From Comamonas thiooxydans (GTDB lineage: Bacteria > Pseudomonadota > Gammaproteobacteria > Burkholderiales > Burkholderiaceae_C), in assembly GCF_002157685.2 (NCBI RefSeq), contig NZ_AP026738.1:5828001-5892000 (forward strand): a DNA stretch of 64,000 bases. Direction: 5' to 3'. Made by a program: the position numbers and the translations under genes. How positions within the stretch are numbered: position 1 is the stretch's first letter; each line of letters opens with the position of its first letter. The notes beneath the pieces were generated by a model. That model made no database searches. It had not been told where the DNA came from and saw only the letters and a list, made by a program, of their open reading frames with translations. Below, piece by piece: positions 46,947-57,190 of the stretch.

Positions 46947-47930
46947 TCAGTTCTCGATATGCGCGAACTGAACAATCTTTGCGTACTTGGCAATTTCGGT
47001 GTTGATGTACTTGCCGGCATCCACCTTGGGATCGGCCACCACATTGCCGGTCTCTTCCATCTTCTTGCGGAACTCGGGCGAAGCCATGGTTTCCTCCAGC
47101 GCCTTCTTCAGCTTGGCGGCGATGGGAGCGGGCAGGCCCTTGGGCGCCATCAGCGCAAACCAGCTGTTGATGTCCACGTTCTTGAACTGGGGCAGTTCGG
47201 ACAGGGCAGGAATATCGGGGGTGATGGCTGAGCGCTTGGCTTCGGTCGTACCCAGGGCCACGACCTTGCCGGCCTTGATATGGGGCAGTCCCGAGGACAG
47301 CACGAACACGCCGAACTCGATGTTGTTGCCCACCAGGTCGGTGGTCAGCGGCGCCACGCCCTTGTAAGGCACATGGGTCATCTGCAGCTTGCCCTGCTCC
47401 TTGACCAGCTCGCCGGCCAGGTGCAGCGCCGTGCCCACGCCGGAGCTGCCGTAGCTGAACTTGTCGGGGTTCTTGGACACCAGGCTGACGAACTCGGCCG
47501 CGTTCTTCACGCCGGCCTTGTGCGATGCGACCAGCACCATGGGCTGGGAACCCACCAGGCCGATGGGAGTGAAGTCGCCAATGTTGTACTTCACGGCCTT
47601 GTTGATGAGCCTGGCGATGGCCAGTTCATTGTTGGCGCCGACCATGATGGTGTAACCGTCGGCAGGGGCCTTGGCCACCTTTTGTGCACCGATGGCACCA
47701 CCGGCACCGCCCAGGTTTTCCACCACCACGGGCTGGCCCAGTTGCTTGGCCAGGCCGTCGGCCACCAGACGACCGACCAGGTCGGTGCTGCCGCCGGCCG
47801 GGTAGCCCACGACCATGGTGATGGCCTTGCTGGGATAGTTGTCGGCGGCGATGGCAGGCACTGCCACGGCAGCGCCCAGCAGCAGGCCCGCGGCGATGGC
47901 GGTACGGCGGAGGATGTTTGTGTTCTGCAT
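46947..47930 (-). CDS. Bug family (TctC-type) periplasmic solute-binding receptor
   Basis: A secreted receptor of 327 residues. The signal peptide ends AVPAIAAD, and the mature part begins NYPSKAITMVVGYPAGGSTD, the Bug hallmark: an aromatic-rich start and a P-x-G-G-x-x-D ligand loop. GGAGGAIGAQKVAKAPADGYTI and QPVVVENL match the family closely. Bug proteins feed tripartite tricarboxylate transporters or act as sensors, binding small carboxylates. There is no tctAB nearby, so it is an orphan receptor. A LysR gene lies 205 bp upstream on the same strand and may control it. Confidence 0.92.
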   Translation of the reverse strand: MQNTNILRRTAIAAGLLLGAAVAVPAIAADNYPSKAITMVVGYPAGGSTDLVGRLVADGLAKQLGQPVVVENLGGAGGAIGAQKVAKAPADGYTIMVGANNELAIARLINKAVKYNIGDFTPIGLVGSQPMVLVASHKAGVKNAAEFVSLVSKNPDKFSYGSSGVGTALHLAGELVKEQGKLQMTHVPYKGVAPLTTDLVGNNIEFGVFVLSSGLPHIKAGKVVALGTTEAKRSAITPDIPALSELPQFKNVDINSWFALMAPKGLPAPIAAKLKKALEETMASPEFRKKMEETGNVVADPKVDAGKYINTEIAKYAKIVQFAHIEN

Positions 47931-48135
47931 GAAACTATTCCGAATCTGTATGAGGCAATTGTCCGAATACGGAGAAAACCTTTTTGTGCTGATCTGGCAC
48001 ATTTCCGTGCCATTTCAGCACATCAACGCGTTTTTGAGCAAATAGAGGAGGAGCAATGCAGCCAGGAGCCCGATACCTGCTGTTGTTTTTCCAGCTTCAA
48101 GTCTGGCCGCAGACAAAAAAGGAGTGACTGCTCAT

Positions 48136-49044
48136 TTACTGGCCAGTGATATCGGTCCAGAACTGCTCCGCAGCGGTGCTCAAGCGGCGTTTGGGCCGAT
48201 AAAGCCGCACATCGAAGTGCACGTCTAGGCTGCCGTCCCCGGCCAGCGCCAGACGACCGTCCTGGCAGTCGCGCTGCACCATGGACCAGGGCATCCAGGC
48301 CACGCCCAGGCCCTTGAGCACGTACTCGTAGTTGGCATCCGCAGAATCGCATTCGATGCAGCGGCGCAGGCGAGGCCACAGCGGATGGCTGGCCAGATGA
48401 TCTTCGGCCAGCCGCCCCAGCGCCATGCTGTGCGAGAACGCCAGATAGGGCACGGGGCTGGCACCGGGCAGCAGGGCTTGCGCCAGTGCAAACAAGGGCT
48501 TGCCTTCGGCATCGGCCCGCGCCACGGGCACCAGCTTGTCGCTCATCACCGTCAGATAGCTGAACTGACGGCCATCCAGCCGCACGGCAATGGCCGCATG
48601 GTGATAGAGCAGGGCAAAGCTGACCTCGCCGCGCTGGAGCATGTGCACGGTTTCGTCGAGTGTGCGGGTAACGATGCGCATCTCCGCCGTCTGCAGCACG
48701 CTGCCGTAGCGCGCCAGCCAGTCGGCCACGATGGTGCGCGCCAGGGTGCGCCCCGTGGCCAGCGTGATCACATGGGCCTGCCGACCGGCCACGGCCTGCA
48801 GCTCGTCATGCGACTGGGCCAGGGTACGCACCATCTGCTCGGCGGTGTCTCGAAAGGCTTCACCGGCCGGGGTGAGGCGAACCGGCCCGCCGCCCGCTTC
48901 GATCAGCGGCGTTCCAGCCCATGCCTCCAGTGCACGAATGCGGCGGCCGAAGGCAGGATGGGTGACATGGCGCAGCTCTGCCGCGCGGGTGAAGCTGCGC
49001 TCCTGAGCCAGAAGCAGAAAGTCTTCCAGCCATTTGCTTTGCAT
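48136..49044 (-). CDS. LysR family transcriptional regulator
   Basis: A 302-residue regulator. The N-terminal winged helix-turn-helix (FLLLAQERSFTRAAELRHVTHPAFGRRIRALEAW, split here for brevity as residues 9-42) is a standard LysR DNA-binding domain. The remainder is the periplasmic-binding-protein-like effector domain. It lies upstream of the Bug receptor gene in the same direction, an order that suggests it may regulate that receptor. The inducer is unknown. Confidence 0.92.
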   Translation of the reverse strand: MQSKWLEDFLLLAQERSFTRAAELRHVTHPAFGRRIRALEAWAGTPLIEAGGGPVRLTPAGEAFRDTAEQMVRTLAQSHDELQAVAGRQAHVITLATGRTLARTIVADWLARYGSVLQTAEMRIVTRTLDETVHMLQRGEVSFALLYHHAAIAVRLDGRQFSYLTVMSDKLVPVARADAEGKPLFALAQALLPGASPVPYLAFSHSMALGRLAEDHLASHPLWPRLRRCIECDSADANYEYVLKGLGVAWMPWSMVQRDCQDGRLALAGDGSLDVHFDVRLYRPKRRLSTAAEQFWTDITGQ

Positions 49045-49063
49045 GGCCAGAGCCTACCCTGGC

Positions 49064-49891
49064 TCAGCTCTGGGCTGCAGCCTGCAGCGTGGCGCGCGTG
49101 GCGATAGCGGCTTCGCGTGCGGCCTTGGCAAAGCCGTCGCCCTGCCCTGCGTACAGAATGGCGCGCGAGGAGTTGATGATGATGGGTCCGCCGCCGATGC
49201 GGGCCGCCTTGACGGTTGCCACGGCATCACCGCCCTGTGCACCCACGCCGGGAATCAGCAGCGGCAGTGTGGGAGCCACGGCACGCACGCGCTCGATCTC
49301 GTTGGGACGGGTTGCACCCACCACCAGGCCCAGCTGGCCATTGGTGTTCCAGGGGCCTTGGGCCAGCTTGGCCACATGCTCGAACATATGGGGGTTGCCA
49401 GGCACATCGGCCAGGACCTGGGCCTGCAGATCGTCACCGCCGGGGTTGGAGGTACGGCACAGCAGAAAAGCTCCCTTGCCCTCGTACTTGAGATAGGGCG
49501 TGATGGAGTCGAAACCCATGAAGGGCGAGAGCGTCACGGCATCGGCGCCATAGCGCTCGAAGGCTTCCTTGGCGTATTGCTCGGCGGTGGAGCCGATATC
49601 GCCGCGCTTGGCATCCAGAATCACGGGCACATGGGGTGCCACGCGACGCATGTGCTCCATCAGCTTTTCCAGCTGGTCTTCGGCACGGTGGGCGGCAAAG
49701 TAGGCGATCTGGGGCTTGAAGCTGTTGACCAGATCATGGGTGGCATCGACGATGGCTGCACAGAAGTCGTAGATCTTGGACGCATCGCCCTTCATGGCAC
49801 CAGGAAAGCGGCTGGGTTCGGGGTCCAGACCCACGCACAGCATGGAGTCATTGCGCGTGGACGCGTCGCGCAGCATGTCGATAAAAGTCAT
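49064..49891 (-). CDS. pyrF: Orotidine 5'-phosphate decarboxylase (type 2)
   Basis: Decarboxylates OMP to UMP, the last step of pyrimidine synthesis. At 275 residues it is the longer PyrF subfamily 2. Visible motifs are [15 protein letters not shown] near the N-terminus, the active-site [17 protein letters not shown] with the catalytic Lys-Asp array, [14 protein letters not shown] and [12 protein letters not shown]. The ATG at 49891 is the family start ([10 protein letters not shown]); the frame is open 70 codons further into a repeat-containing region. It follows the LysR gene region by 19 bp (upstream of it on the same strand). Confidence 0.95.
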   Translation of the reverse strand: MTFIDMLRDASTRNDSMLCVGLDPEPSRFPGAMKGDASKIYDFCAAIVDATHDLVNSFKPQIAYFAAHRAEDQLEKLMEHMRRVAPHVPVILDAKRGDIGSTAEQYAKEAFERYGADAVTLSPFMGFDSITPYLKYEGKGAFLLCRTSNPGGDDLQAQVLADVPGNPHMFEHVAKLAQGPWNTNGQLGLVVGATRPNEIERVRAVAPTLPLLIPGVGAQGGDAVATVKAARIGGGPIIINSSRAILYAGQGDGFAKAAREAAIATRATLQAAAQS

Positions 49892-49990
49892 AAAGGGGGA
49901 TTTTAATTGTTCACCCCTTCCAAGCCTTGCCACAGGTTTTGCGCCAAGCCGCAAATCAGACGCACACACCAACTCAGTGACACCGAGGAA

Positions 49991-50080
49991 GCGCCGCCGC
50001 GCACCGACGGTGTCGTCCCCCTCCCCTAGCGCGCAGCGCGTAGAGAGAGGGGGAAGGCGCGAAGCGCCACAGGGGGAGAT
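49991..50080. repeat. Dispersed GC-rich repeat family 2
   Basis: GTGTCGTCCCCCTCCCCTAG, AGAGAGGGGGAAGGCGCGAA and GCGCCACAGGGGGAG lie in order, the fullest copy of this family in the window. It separates pyrF from the divergent EamA gene. Confidence 0.75.
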
Positions 50081-50091
50081 AATCCAGCCCC

Positions 50092-50976
50092 ATGCCTTCA
50101 TTCACGCCCAAACAGCTCATTCTTCTCGTCCTGCTCACCATCGTCTGGGGCCTGAACTGGCCGGTAATGAAGCTCGGCGTACAGCATTTCCCGCCGCTGA
50201 GTTTTCGCATGGTCAGCATGTGGATAGGCCTGCCCATTCTGGCCCTCTTTGTCGTCGGCAAGGGCTTGCCGCTGACCATACCGCGCAGCTACTGGGGCCA
50301 GCTGGCCAAGCTCACGCTGTTCAATATGGTGCTCTGGCACTGCCTGATCATCATTGCCATCCCCACGCTGTCCAGCGGGCGCGCGGCGATTCTGGGCTAC
50401 ACCATGCCCATCTTCTCGGCCGTGTTCGGCAGCCTGTTCTTCAAGGACCGGCTGGGCGCACGCGCCTGGGCCGGCGTGGGAGCGGCCTTTGCAGGCGTGC
50501 TGCTGCTGCTGTGGCATGAGGTTGGCGCTCTGGGCAGCAAGCCCCTGGGCGTGATGCTGATGCTGATTGCCGCCGCCGGCTGGGCCTGGGGCACGCAGCT
50601 GCTGCGCCGCACCGAGGCTCCGGTGCCGCTGATGACGCTGTCGCTGTGGATGGTGGCCATCACCACCGTGGTACTGACCGTGCTGGCCTTTGTTTTCGAG
50701 CGCCAGCAATGGCATATGCCCGACCAGAGCGCTCTGGCTGCCATCGCTTTCAACGGTGTGCTGGTGCTGGGCTTCGCCCAGGCCGTATGGTTCTATCTGG
50801 CCCGCAGCCTGCCGCCCGTGGCCTCCACGCTGAGCGTGATGATGATTCCGGTGCTGGGCGTGTTCGTGGGCGCCTGGTGGCTGGGCGAGGTCTTGCACTG
50901 GCAGGACTGGACTGCTGTCTGCCTGATGGTGGTGGCAATTGCTTCGGTGCTCTGGCCAGCCAAAAGCAGCCGTTAA
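50092..50976 (+). CDS. EamA family DMT-type transporter
   Basis: A 294-residue inner-membrane protein with ten helices arranged as two EamA repeats. The first starts [20 protein letters not shown], the second [21 protein letters not shown]. These are typical of drug/metabolite exporters; substrate is unknown. It is divergent from pyrF, and its stop overlaps the stop of the convergent reductase gene by four bases (TTAA). Confidence 0.88.
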   Translation: MPSFTPKQLILLVLLTIVWGLNWPVMKLGVQHFPPLSFRMVSMWIGLPILALFVVGKGLPLTIPRSYWGQLAKLTLFNMVLWHCLIIIAIPTLSSGRAAILGYTMPIFSAVFGSLFFKDRLGARAWAGVGAAFAGVLLLLWHEVGALGSKPLGVMLMLIAAAGWAWGTQLLRRTEAPVPLMTLSLWMVAITTVVLTVLAFVFERQQWHMPDQSALAAIAFNGVLVLGFAQAVWFYLARSLPPVASTLSVMMIPVLGVFVGAWWLGEVLHWQDWTAVCLMVVAIASVLWPAKSSR

Positions 50977-51542
50977 TTCGCGGGCGGCTGCGTTTTGCAC
51001 ACGGTGTAGCGCAGCTCGGCCATTCCCGGGCCCATCTGCTGCACGGACTGCAGCTGCAGCACGGGACTCAGCAAGCGGCGCGGCAACAAAGGCTTGCCAC
51101 GGCCCAGAGTAGCCGAGCCAATCTGTACGATGACCTCATCGAGCAGGCCCGCGTCATGGAACTGCCCCGCCAGATCTCCGCCACCCACGATCCAGATGTT
51201 CTTGTCACCGGCTGCAGCCCTCATGCTTGCCAGCACGGGCCGCACATCGCCGCTGACAAAGCGTACACCGGCTCCCTCTATCAACGGCAGCTGACGGCTG
51301 GAGAAAACCCAGGCAGGCTGTGCATAAGGCCAGGCCGCGCCAGTCTCCTTCTTCACCGCATCGGCGTTGCGGACCATCCACTCATAGGTGGACGAGCCCA
51401 TGGCCAGCGCACCGACCTGCGCAATAAAGCCCGGATAGCTGGACTGCGTCAGGCTGCCCAGAGGAAACAGCCAGTCTAGAGAGTCGTCTTCGGTGGCAAG
51501 AAAGCCGTCCAGGCTGGAAGCGGTGTAGTACTGGGTCTTCAT
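50973..51542 (-). CDS. Dihydrofolate reductase-like (RibD C-terminal) protein
   Basis: A 189-residue soluble protein of the DHFR/RibD-C fold: TASSLDGFLATEDDSLDWLF at the N-terminus (the YxSxDG-like start of RibD-C proteins), ALAMGSSTYEWMVRN and NIWIVGGGDLAGQFHDAGLLDEVIVQI. These bind NADPH, but most are not true DHFRs or riboflavin enzymes. The activity is unassigned. It overlaps the EamA gene by four bases at the 3' ends. Confidence 0.88.
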   Translation of the reverse strand: MKTQYYTASSLDGFLATEDDSLDWLFPLGSLTQSSYPGFIAQVGALAMGSSTYEWMVRNADAVKKETGAAWPYAQPAWVFSSRQLPLIEGAGVRFVSGDVRPVLASMRAAAGDKNIWIVGGGDLAGQFHDAGLLDEVIVQIGSATLGRGKPLLPRRLLSPVLQLQSVQQMGPGMAELRYTVCKTQPPAN

Positions 51543-51657
51543 GATGGGCTGTAGTTTGCCTTGAAGGCGCTGACTCGGCCGGTTACAGGCCCGCTATCGA
51601 GAAAAATCAATCTCGACAGCATCCAGCGTTCAGGCGCTGCAGTCCCCAAAAGGCCCC

Positions 51658-52092
51658 CTACTGTGCAGGCGCCAGGTTCCGCGCCGTGGCCAGCATGGTG
51701 GCGCACAGCAGCTCCCGGCCCGCCTTGCGAGAAAACACATCCGCCCTGGCAACCGTCAGCAGCTTGCTGGCCTGGATGACGCGGCCACGTGCCAGCAATG
51801 TCTCGCCATCGGCAGGAGCCAGGTATTTGATGCTGCAGTCGATCGTGGCATTGAGCCAGCCCGGCGGCAGCAGCGTCCCTGCCGCCGATACGGCGGCAAA
51901 GTCTGCGATGGCAAAGACCGGCGTTGCCTGCAACTGGCCGGGCCTGAAACTCAGACTGTCCTGATAGGGCAGGCAGAGATCGACCTCGCCTGGCTCTATG
52001 CGTTCAAAGCGCAGCTGCAGCAGCTGCGCTACCGGCATGGAAAGCACCAGAGCCTGTACGTCACGGGCGAAATTCTCGTTCTGAGGTGTCAT
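51658..52092 (-). CDS. PaaI-like hotdog-fold thioesterase
   Basis: A 144-residue hotdog-fold protein: VDLCLPYQDSLSFRPGQLQA, an ATPVFAIADFAAVSAAGTLL helix and LNATIDCSIKYLAPADGETL in the order of the PaaI/YigI thioesterase branch. AGGAGA is six bases before the ATG at 52092. That ATG shares one base with the MerR stop (TGATG), so translation is coupled. The acyl-CoA substrate is unknown; its pairing with MerR suggests a small stress- or effector-controlled unit. Confidence 0.85.
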   Translation of the reverse strand: MTPQNENFARDVQALVLSMPVAQLLQLRFERIEPGEVDLCLPYQDSLSFRPGQLQATPVFAIADFAAVSAAGTLLPPGWLNATIDCSIKYLAPADGETLLARGRVIQASKLLTVARADVFSRKAGRELLCATMLATARNLAPAQ

Positions 52093-52526
52093 CACTCTCT
52101 CCTGCTCTTGCCGGATGAACCGGCCTCGTCACTGCCGCGCGCACGAACACGCGGAAATCCTGGCTTCGAGGCTGGCTGCGGCTCGCGTTCGCCAAACCAT
52201 GCGATGTGTGAAACCAGGTGCTTGCGCAGTGCGCGCCGCTGGGCAATCTCCGCATCCAGTTCGGCAATGCGCTCCTGCAGCCTGGCAATCATCTGGGCCG
52301 CCGTCAGCGTCTTGCGACGATAGGCCGGCAGCACTTCGGCGATCTGCACCAGAGAGAAACCACATTGCCGCGACATGGCGATGAATCGCAGCTCGCGGAT
52401 CACGCTGTCATCGAACTCGCGGTAGCCGGAAGGACGCCGACTGGCGGCAATCAGGCCCAGACTCTCATAGTGGCGAATGGCGTGTACGGACACACCCGAC
52501 AGGCTGGCAAGTTCCGATATCTGCAT
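52092..52526 (-). CDS. MerR family transcriptional regulator
   Basis: A 144-residue regulator with the MerR winged helix at its N-terminus (MQISELASLSGVSVHAIRHY, then ESLGLIAASRRPSGYREF) and a following dimerisation coiled coil (AAQMIARLQERIAELDAEIA). The C-terminus has no conserved metal-binding Cys pattern, so a metal sensor of the CueR/ZntR type is unlikely; it looks like the organic-effector branch. It is cotranscribed with the thioesterase gene. Confidence 0.9.
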   Translation of the reverse strand: MQISELASLSGVSVHAIRHYESLGLIAASRRPSGYREFDDSVIRELRFIAMSRQCGFSLVQIAEVLPAYRRKTLTAAQMIARLQERIAELDAEIAQRRALRKHLVSHIAWFGEREPQPASKPGFPRVRARGSDEAGSSGKSRRE

Positions 52527-52613
52527 GGCGACAAGGCTAACAAGCCTGGGGTTACACGAAGGTTGGTGTCCGCCAGATGTTCACACAGTTTGCCGACCAC
52601 GCTGCGGCCATAA

Positions 52614-52645
52614 AAAAACGCACCGTGTTTTCGCGGTGCGTTTTT
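52614..52645 (-). terminator. Intrinsic terminator of the second terC gene
   Basis: AAAAACGCACCG and CGGTGCGTTTTT form a 12-bp stem with an 8-base loop, 21 bp past the terC stop. A-runs on the plus strand give the U-tract. Confidence 0.9.
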
Positions 52646-52666
52646 GGTAGGAGCTTGTCGGGGCGA

Positions 52667-53359
52667 TCAGGCCGCGGCGACTTCCTTCTTGGCAGAACGT
52701 GCCTGCATGAACTTGCCCAGTCCGACCACCAGCACAGCGCCCGCTGCTGCAGCAGCATAGTGCAGCCAGGGGTGAGCCATGGTGTAGCCATGCAGCAGGT
52801 TGTCGTTGACGATGGTCTCGCCGCCCACCCAGCCGATCAGCGCCGCGCCCAGCGTGACGATGACGGGGAAGCGTTCCATGAGCTTGATCATCAGCGTGGA
52901 GCCGAAGATCACCAGGGGAATGGAGATGGCCAGACCCAGGATCAGCAACACCATATTGCCCTGGGCGGTGGCGGCCACGGCAATCACGTTGTCCAGGCTC
53001 ATCACCAGGTCGGCGATCAGGATCGTACGGATGGCGGTCATCATGGAGCCATGGCCCTTGGATTCGCCCTCGCCGTCTTCGTCGCCGGTCAGCAGCTGAT
53101 AGCCGATCCACAGCAGCAGGCAGCCGCCCACGACCTGCAGGAAGGAGAGTTCGAGCAGCTTGGCAGCGACCACGGTCAGCACGATACGCAGCACCACGGC
53201 GGCGCCGGAGCCGAACATGATGGCTTTCTTTTGCTGTTCAGGGGGGAGGGAGCGCGCGGCCAGTGCGATGACCACGGCGTTGTCGCCGGAGAGGATGATG
53301 TTGATCCAGATGATCTTCACCAGGCCGATCCAGAAATCGGCGCTATTGAGCATTTCCAT
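52667..53359 (-). CDS. TerC family membrane protein, second copy
   Basis: A 230-residue inner-membrane protein with about seven helices and both TerC signatures: ILSGDNAVVIALAARSLP and IADLVMSLDNVIAVAATAQG. It differs from the copy at 33873-34628 by a charged loop (GDEDGEGESKGHG) between helices and a Lys/Ala-rich C-terminus. GGAGT precedes the ATG at 53359. Its leader has a strong hairpin (53383-53409) but no yybP-ykoY motif. A role in metal export or metalation is inferred from the family only. Confidence 0.9.
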   Translation of the reverse strand: MEMLNSADFWIGLVKIIWINIILSGDNAVVIALAARSLPPEQQKKAIMFGSGAAVVLRIVLTVVAAKLLELSFLQVVGGCLLLWIGYQLLTGDEDGEGESKGHGSMMTAIRTILIADLVMSLDNVIAVAATAQGNMVLLILGLAISIPLVIFGSTLMIKLMERFPVIVTLGAALIGWVGGETIVNDNLLHGYTMAHPWLHYAAAAAGAVLVVGLGKFMQARSAKKEVAAA

Positions 53360-53382
53360 GTTGACTCCACTGTTTTGAATAT

Positions 53383-53409
53383 GAAAGCGCCTCATTGCGC
53401 GGCGCTTTC
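53383..53409 (-). promoter_or_regulatory. Hairpin in the leader of the second terC gene
   Basis: GAAAGCGCC and GGCGCTTTC pair perfectly around a 9-base loop, about 25-50 bases upstream of the start codon. There is no U-tract on the minus strand, so it is not an obvious terminator. It could affect translation or be a DNA-binding palindrome. Confidence 0.45.
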
Positions 53410-53504
53410 TTTTAAGAGTGGAGGCAGTGTAGGGCGTGAAGCCCATCTTGCCAGTTCGTAATACTGCGTAAATTCAACGCTGTATCACGAACTTTTGCAC
53501 GGGC

Positions 53505-54404
53505 TTACTTCTTCAGCAGGCCTTGCAGCAGGCGACCCATTTCGGAAGGGTTGCGGGTGATGGTGAAGCCGCACTCTTCCATGATGGCCAGCTTGGCGTC
53601 AGCCGTGTCGGCACCGCCGGAGATCAGGGCACCTGCGTGGCCCATGCGCTTGCCGGGAGGCGCAGTCACGCCAGCGATGAAGCCCACGATAGGTTTCTTC
53701 ATGTTGGCCTTGCACCACTGGGCAGCTTCGGCTTCGTCGGGACCGCCGATTTCACCGATCATGATCACGGCATCGGTGTCGGGATCGTCGTTGAAAGCGC
53801 GCATCACGTCGATGTGCTTCAGACCGTTGATGGGGTCGCCACCGATACCGACGGCAGAGGACTGGCCAATGCCCAGTTCGCTCAGCTGAGCCACGGCTTC
53901 GTAAGTCAGCGTACCGGAACGGGACACCACGCCCACGCGGCCCTTCTTGTGGATGTGACCGGGCATGATGCCGATCTTGATTTCGTCAGGCGTGATCAGA
54001 CCGGGGCAGTTGGGGCCCAGCAGCAGGGTCTTCTTGCCGCCGGCAGCTTCCTTGGCCTTCATCTTGTTGCGCACTTCCAGCATGTCGCGAACGGGGATGC
54101 CTTCGGTGATGCAGATGGCCAGGTCCAGATCGGCTTCAACAGCTTCCCAGATGGCAGCAGCAGCGCCTGCGGGAGGCACGTAGATCACGGACACGGTAGC
54201 GCCGGTTTCCTTGGCAGCGTCCTTGACGGAACCAAAGATTGGGATGTCGAAAATCTTTTCGCCAGCCTTCTTGGGGTTCACGCCTGCCACGAAGCAGTTC
54301 TTGCCGTTCGCGTATTCCTGGCACTTTTCAGTGTGGAACTGACCGGTCTTGCCAGTAATGCCCTGGGTGATGACCTTGGTGTCTTTGTTGATAAAGATCG
54401 ACAT
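53505..54404 (-). CDS. sucD: Succinate-CoA ligase, ADP-forming, alpha subunit
   Basis: Alpha subunit of succinyl-CoA synthetase of the TCA cycle. With 299 residues it is complete. Visible motifs are VITQGITGKTGQFHTEKC (CoA-binding Rossmann start), VSVIYVPPAGAA, GVVSRSGTLTYEAV and the phospho-histidine region PGKRMGHAGALISGG. GGAG precedes the ATG. It follows sucC by 20 bp in the usual sucC-sucD operon order. It is not joined here to sucAB or sdh genes. Confidence 0.97.
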   Translation of the reverse strand: MSIFINKDTKVITQGITGKTGQFHTEKCQEYANGKNCFVAGVNPKKAGEKIFDIPIFGSVKDAAKETGATVSVIYVPPAGAAAAIWEAVEADLDLAICITEGIPVRDMLEVRNKMKAKEAAGGKKTLLLGPNCPGLITPDEIKIGIMPGHIHKKGRVGVVSRSGTLTYEAVAQLSELGIGQSSAVGIGGDPINGLKHIDVMRAFNDDPDTDAVIMIGEIGGPDEAEAAQWCKANMKKPIVGFIAGVTAPPGKRMGHAGALISGGADTADAKLAIMEECGFTITRNPSEMGRLLQGLLKK

Positions 54405-54424
54405 GTTTCTATCTCCGGGGCGTA

Positions 54425-55585
<1,161 letters not shown>

Positions 55586-56057
55586 GACTTTGTCTCTCTG
55601 AACTGAGGGGAAATACCCGCTTGCCACCGACTCGGGGGAGCCTGGCCATCGGGTTCATATGACATGGCGAGCAGGAATGTACCATGCTGCACCGCGCAAA
55701 ACGACACCTGAACATGCGCAAAATCCACAATTTCACGCAACTTTGTCGTGTTCCGGAAACAGCTGCAATGCCTTGAATTCTTTAGGGAAATTATTCCTAC
55801 ACGATATCTTTTCTTCCCGCAACTTTCTTATGTCTTATATACGAGTCAAGGACATTGAGGCAGCGGCTGGCAATGTGCTGACAACTGCGAATAGCTGCTA
55901 CGTCTACTGGGCCATTCGCGCAAGACTTGCCTAAAAGACAGGCAGTGCGCATGCCTGACGAGATTCAAGGACAATCACCGCTCGGAAAGCGGCAATGGTG
56001 CCGCAGGCAGCGGCATACCCACCAAGAAATGCGCGCGCCGGTGCAGGAGAAAATGCA
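55586..56057. other. 472-bp intergenic region between sucC and argC
   Basis: No gene is convincingly supported. The divergent leaders of sucCD and argC lie here. The middle (about 55730-55830) is AT-rich for this genome. A 34-codon frame at 55830-55934 (MSYIRVKDIEAAAG and on) has no visible ribosome binding site. No clear promoter motif was found. Confidence 0.5.
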
Positions 56058-56990
56058 ATGGCAAAAGTCTTTATTGACGGAGAAGCAGGAACCACGGGTC
56101 TGCAGATCCGTGATCGTCTGGTCGATTTTGCAGGTGTGGAGCTGGTCAGCATCGACCCCGCACTGCGCAAGGACCCCGCCGCCAAACGCTCTCTGATTGC
56201 CGGTGTGGATCTGGTCATCCTCTGCCTGCACGACGATGCCGCCCGCGAAACCGCCGCCATGGTGGACTCCATCACCGCAGAGACCGGCCGCGCCATCAAG
56301 ATCATCGACGCCTCCACCGCCCATCGCACGGCCGCGAGCTGGGTCTACGGTTTCCCCGAACTGCGCGCCGGCCAGCTCGACGCCGTGAAGAACGCCACCC
56401 GCGTCTCCAACCCCGGCTGCTATGCCACGGGCGCCATCGCCCTGCTGGCACCGCTGGTGGCTGCCGGCCTGATTCCCGCCGACTACCCCGTGAGCCTGCC
56501 CTCCGTGTCCGGCTACACCGGCGGCGGCCGCACCATGATCGAAGCCTATGAAGGCGGCGATGCCGCGCCTTACGAGGCCTACGCACTGGGCCTGTCGCAC
56601 AAGCACATTCCCGAAATCCTGCACTACACCGGCATGACCCGCCGCCCCGTGTTCATCCCCGCCGTGAGCAACTTTGCCCAGGGCATGCTGGTGCAGCTGC
56701 CGCTGCACCTCGATCTGCTGCCCGGCGCGCCCAAGGCCGCCGACCTGCACGACGCCCTGGCCAGCCATTACGCCCAGACCAACACCAGCGCCAACTGGGT
56801 CAGCGTGCTGCCGCCCACGGACGACAACAAGCTGGCCGCAGATACCCTGGCCAATACCAACAAGCTGGAGCTGCGTGTGTTTGCCAACGAGCAATACCGC
56901 CAGGCCGTGCTGATCGCACGCCTGGACAATCTGGGCAAGGGTGCCAGCGGCGCTGCCGTGCAGAACCTGCAGATCATGCTGGGTCTCTGA
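56058..56990 (+). CDS. argC: N-acetyl-gamma-glutamyl-phosphate reductase (type 2)
   Basis: NADPH-dependent reductase of arginine biosynthesis. With 310 residues it belongs to the shorter type-2 AGPR family. The N-terminal [17 protein letters not shown] is the NADP-binding loop of that type, [18 protein letters not shown] carries the catalytic Cys, and [15 protein letters not shown] and [11 protein letters not shown] complete the active site with its His. CAGGAGA precedes the ATG at 56058. No other arg gene is nearby. A terminator follows 20 bp after the stop. Confidence 0.95.
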   Translation: MAKVFIDGEAGTTGLQIRDRLVDFAGVELVSIDPALRKDPAAKRSLIAGVDLVILCLHDDAARETAAMVDSITAETGRAIKIIDASTAHRTAASWVYGFPELRAGQLDAVKNATRVSNPGCYATGAIALLAPLVAAGLIPADYPVSLPSVSGYTGGGRTMIEAYEGGDAAPYEAYALGLSHKHIPEILHYTGMTRRPVFIPAVSNFAQGMLVQLPLHLDLLPGAPKAADLHDALASHYAQTNTSANWVSVLPPTDDNKLAADTLANTNKLELRVFANEQYRQAVLIARLDNLGKGASGAAVQNLQIMLGL

Positions 56991-57009
56991 GCACGCCCCG
57001 CATCTGCTG

Positions 57010-57033
57010 AAACGGCCCTTAGGGCCGTTTTTT
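57010..57033 (+). terminator. Intrinsic terminator of argC
   Basis: AAACGGCCC, loop TTA, GGGCCGTTTTTTAT: a 9-bp GC-rich stem directly followed by T residues. Confidence 0.92.
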
Positions 57034-57089
57034 ATTGGCTTCGCGGCGAAGATCAGCACTTGGCCCCGCTCCGGACAAACAATAAAATC

Positions 57090-57176
57090 AATAGCTTGCA
57101 GCGCTCTTCAGCCAAGAAATTCAATGCAGAAAATGCATTGATTCATTGTCTATATTGCGCACAGAGCTCCTGTTTT
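57090..57176. repeat. Dispersed repeat family 1, diverged copy
   Basis: ATAGCTTGCAGCGCT on the left and CATTGATTCATTGTCTATAT followed by AGAGCTCCTGTTTT on the right align with the complete copy at 16786-16870. The arms still pair partly. Confidence 0.6.
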
Positions 57177-57190
57177 AAAAGCGCATCCCC

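Noticed and set aside
50973..51542. True dihydrofolate reductase (folA)
   Set aside because: The N-terminal pattern is that of RibD C-terminal-like proteins, not of FolA.
55659..55934. 91-codon plus-strand frame upstream of argC
   Set aside because: No ribosome binding site, mixed composition, and it crosses the region that should hold the sucCD promoter.
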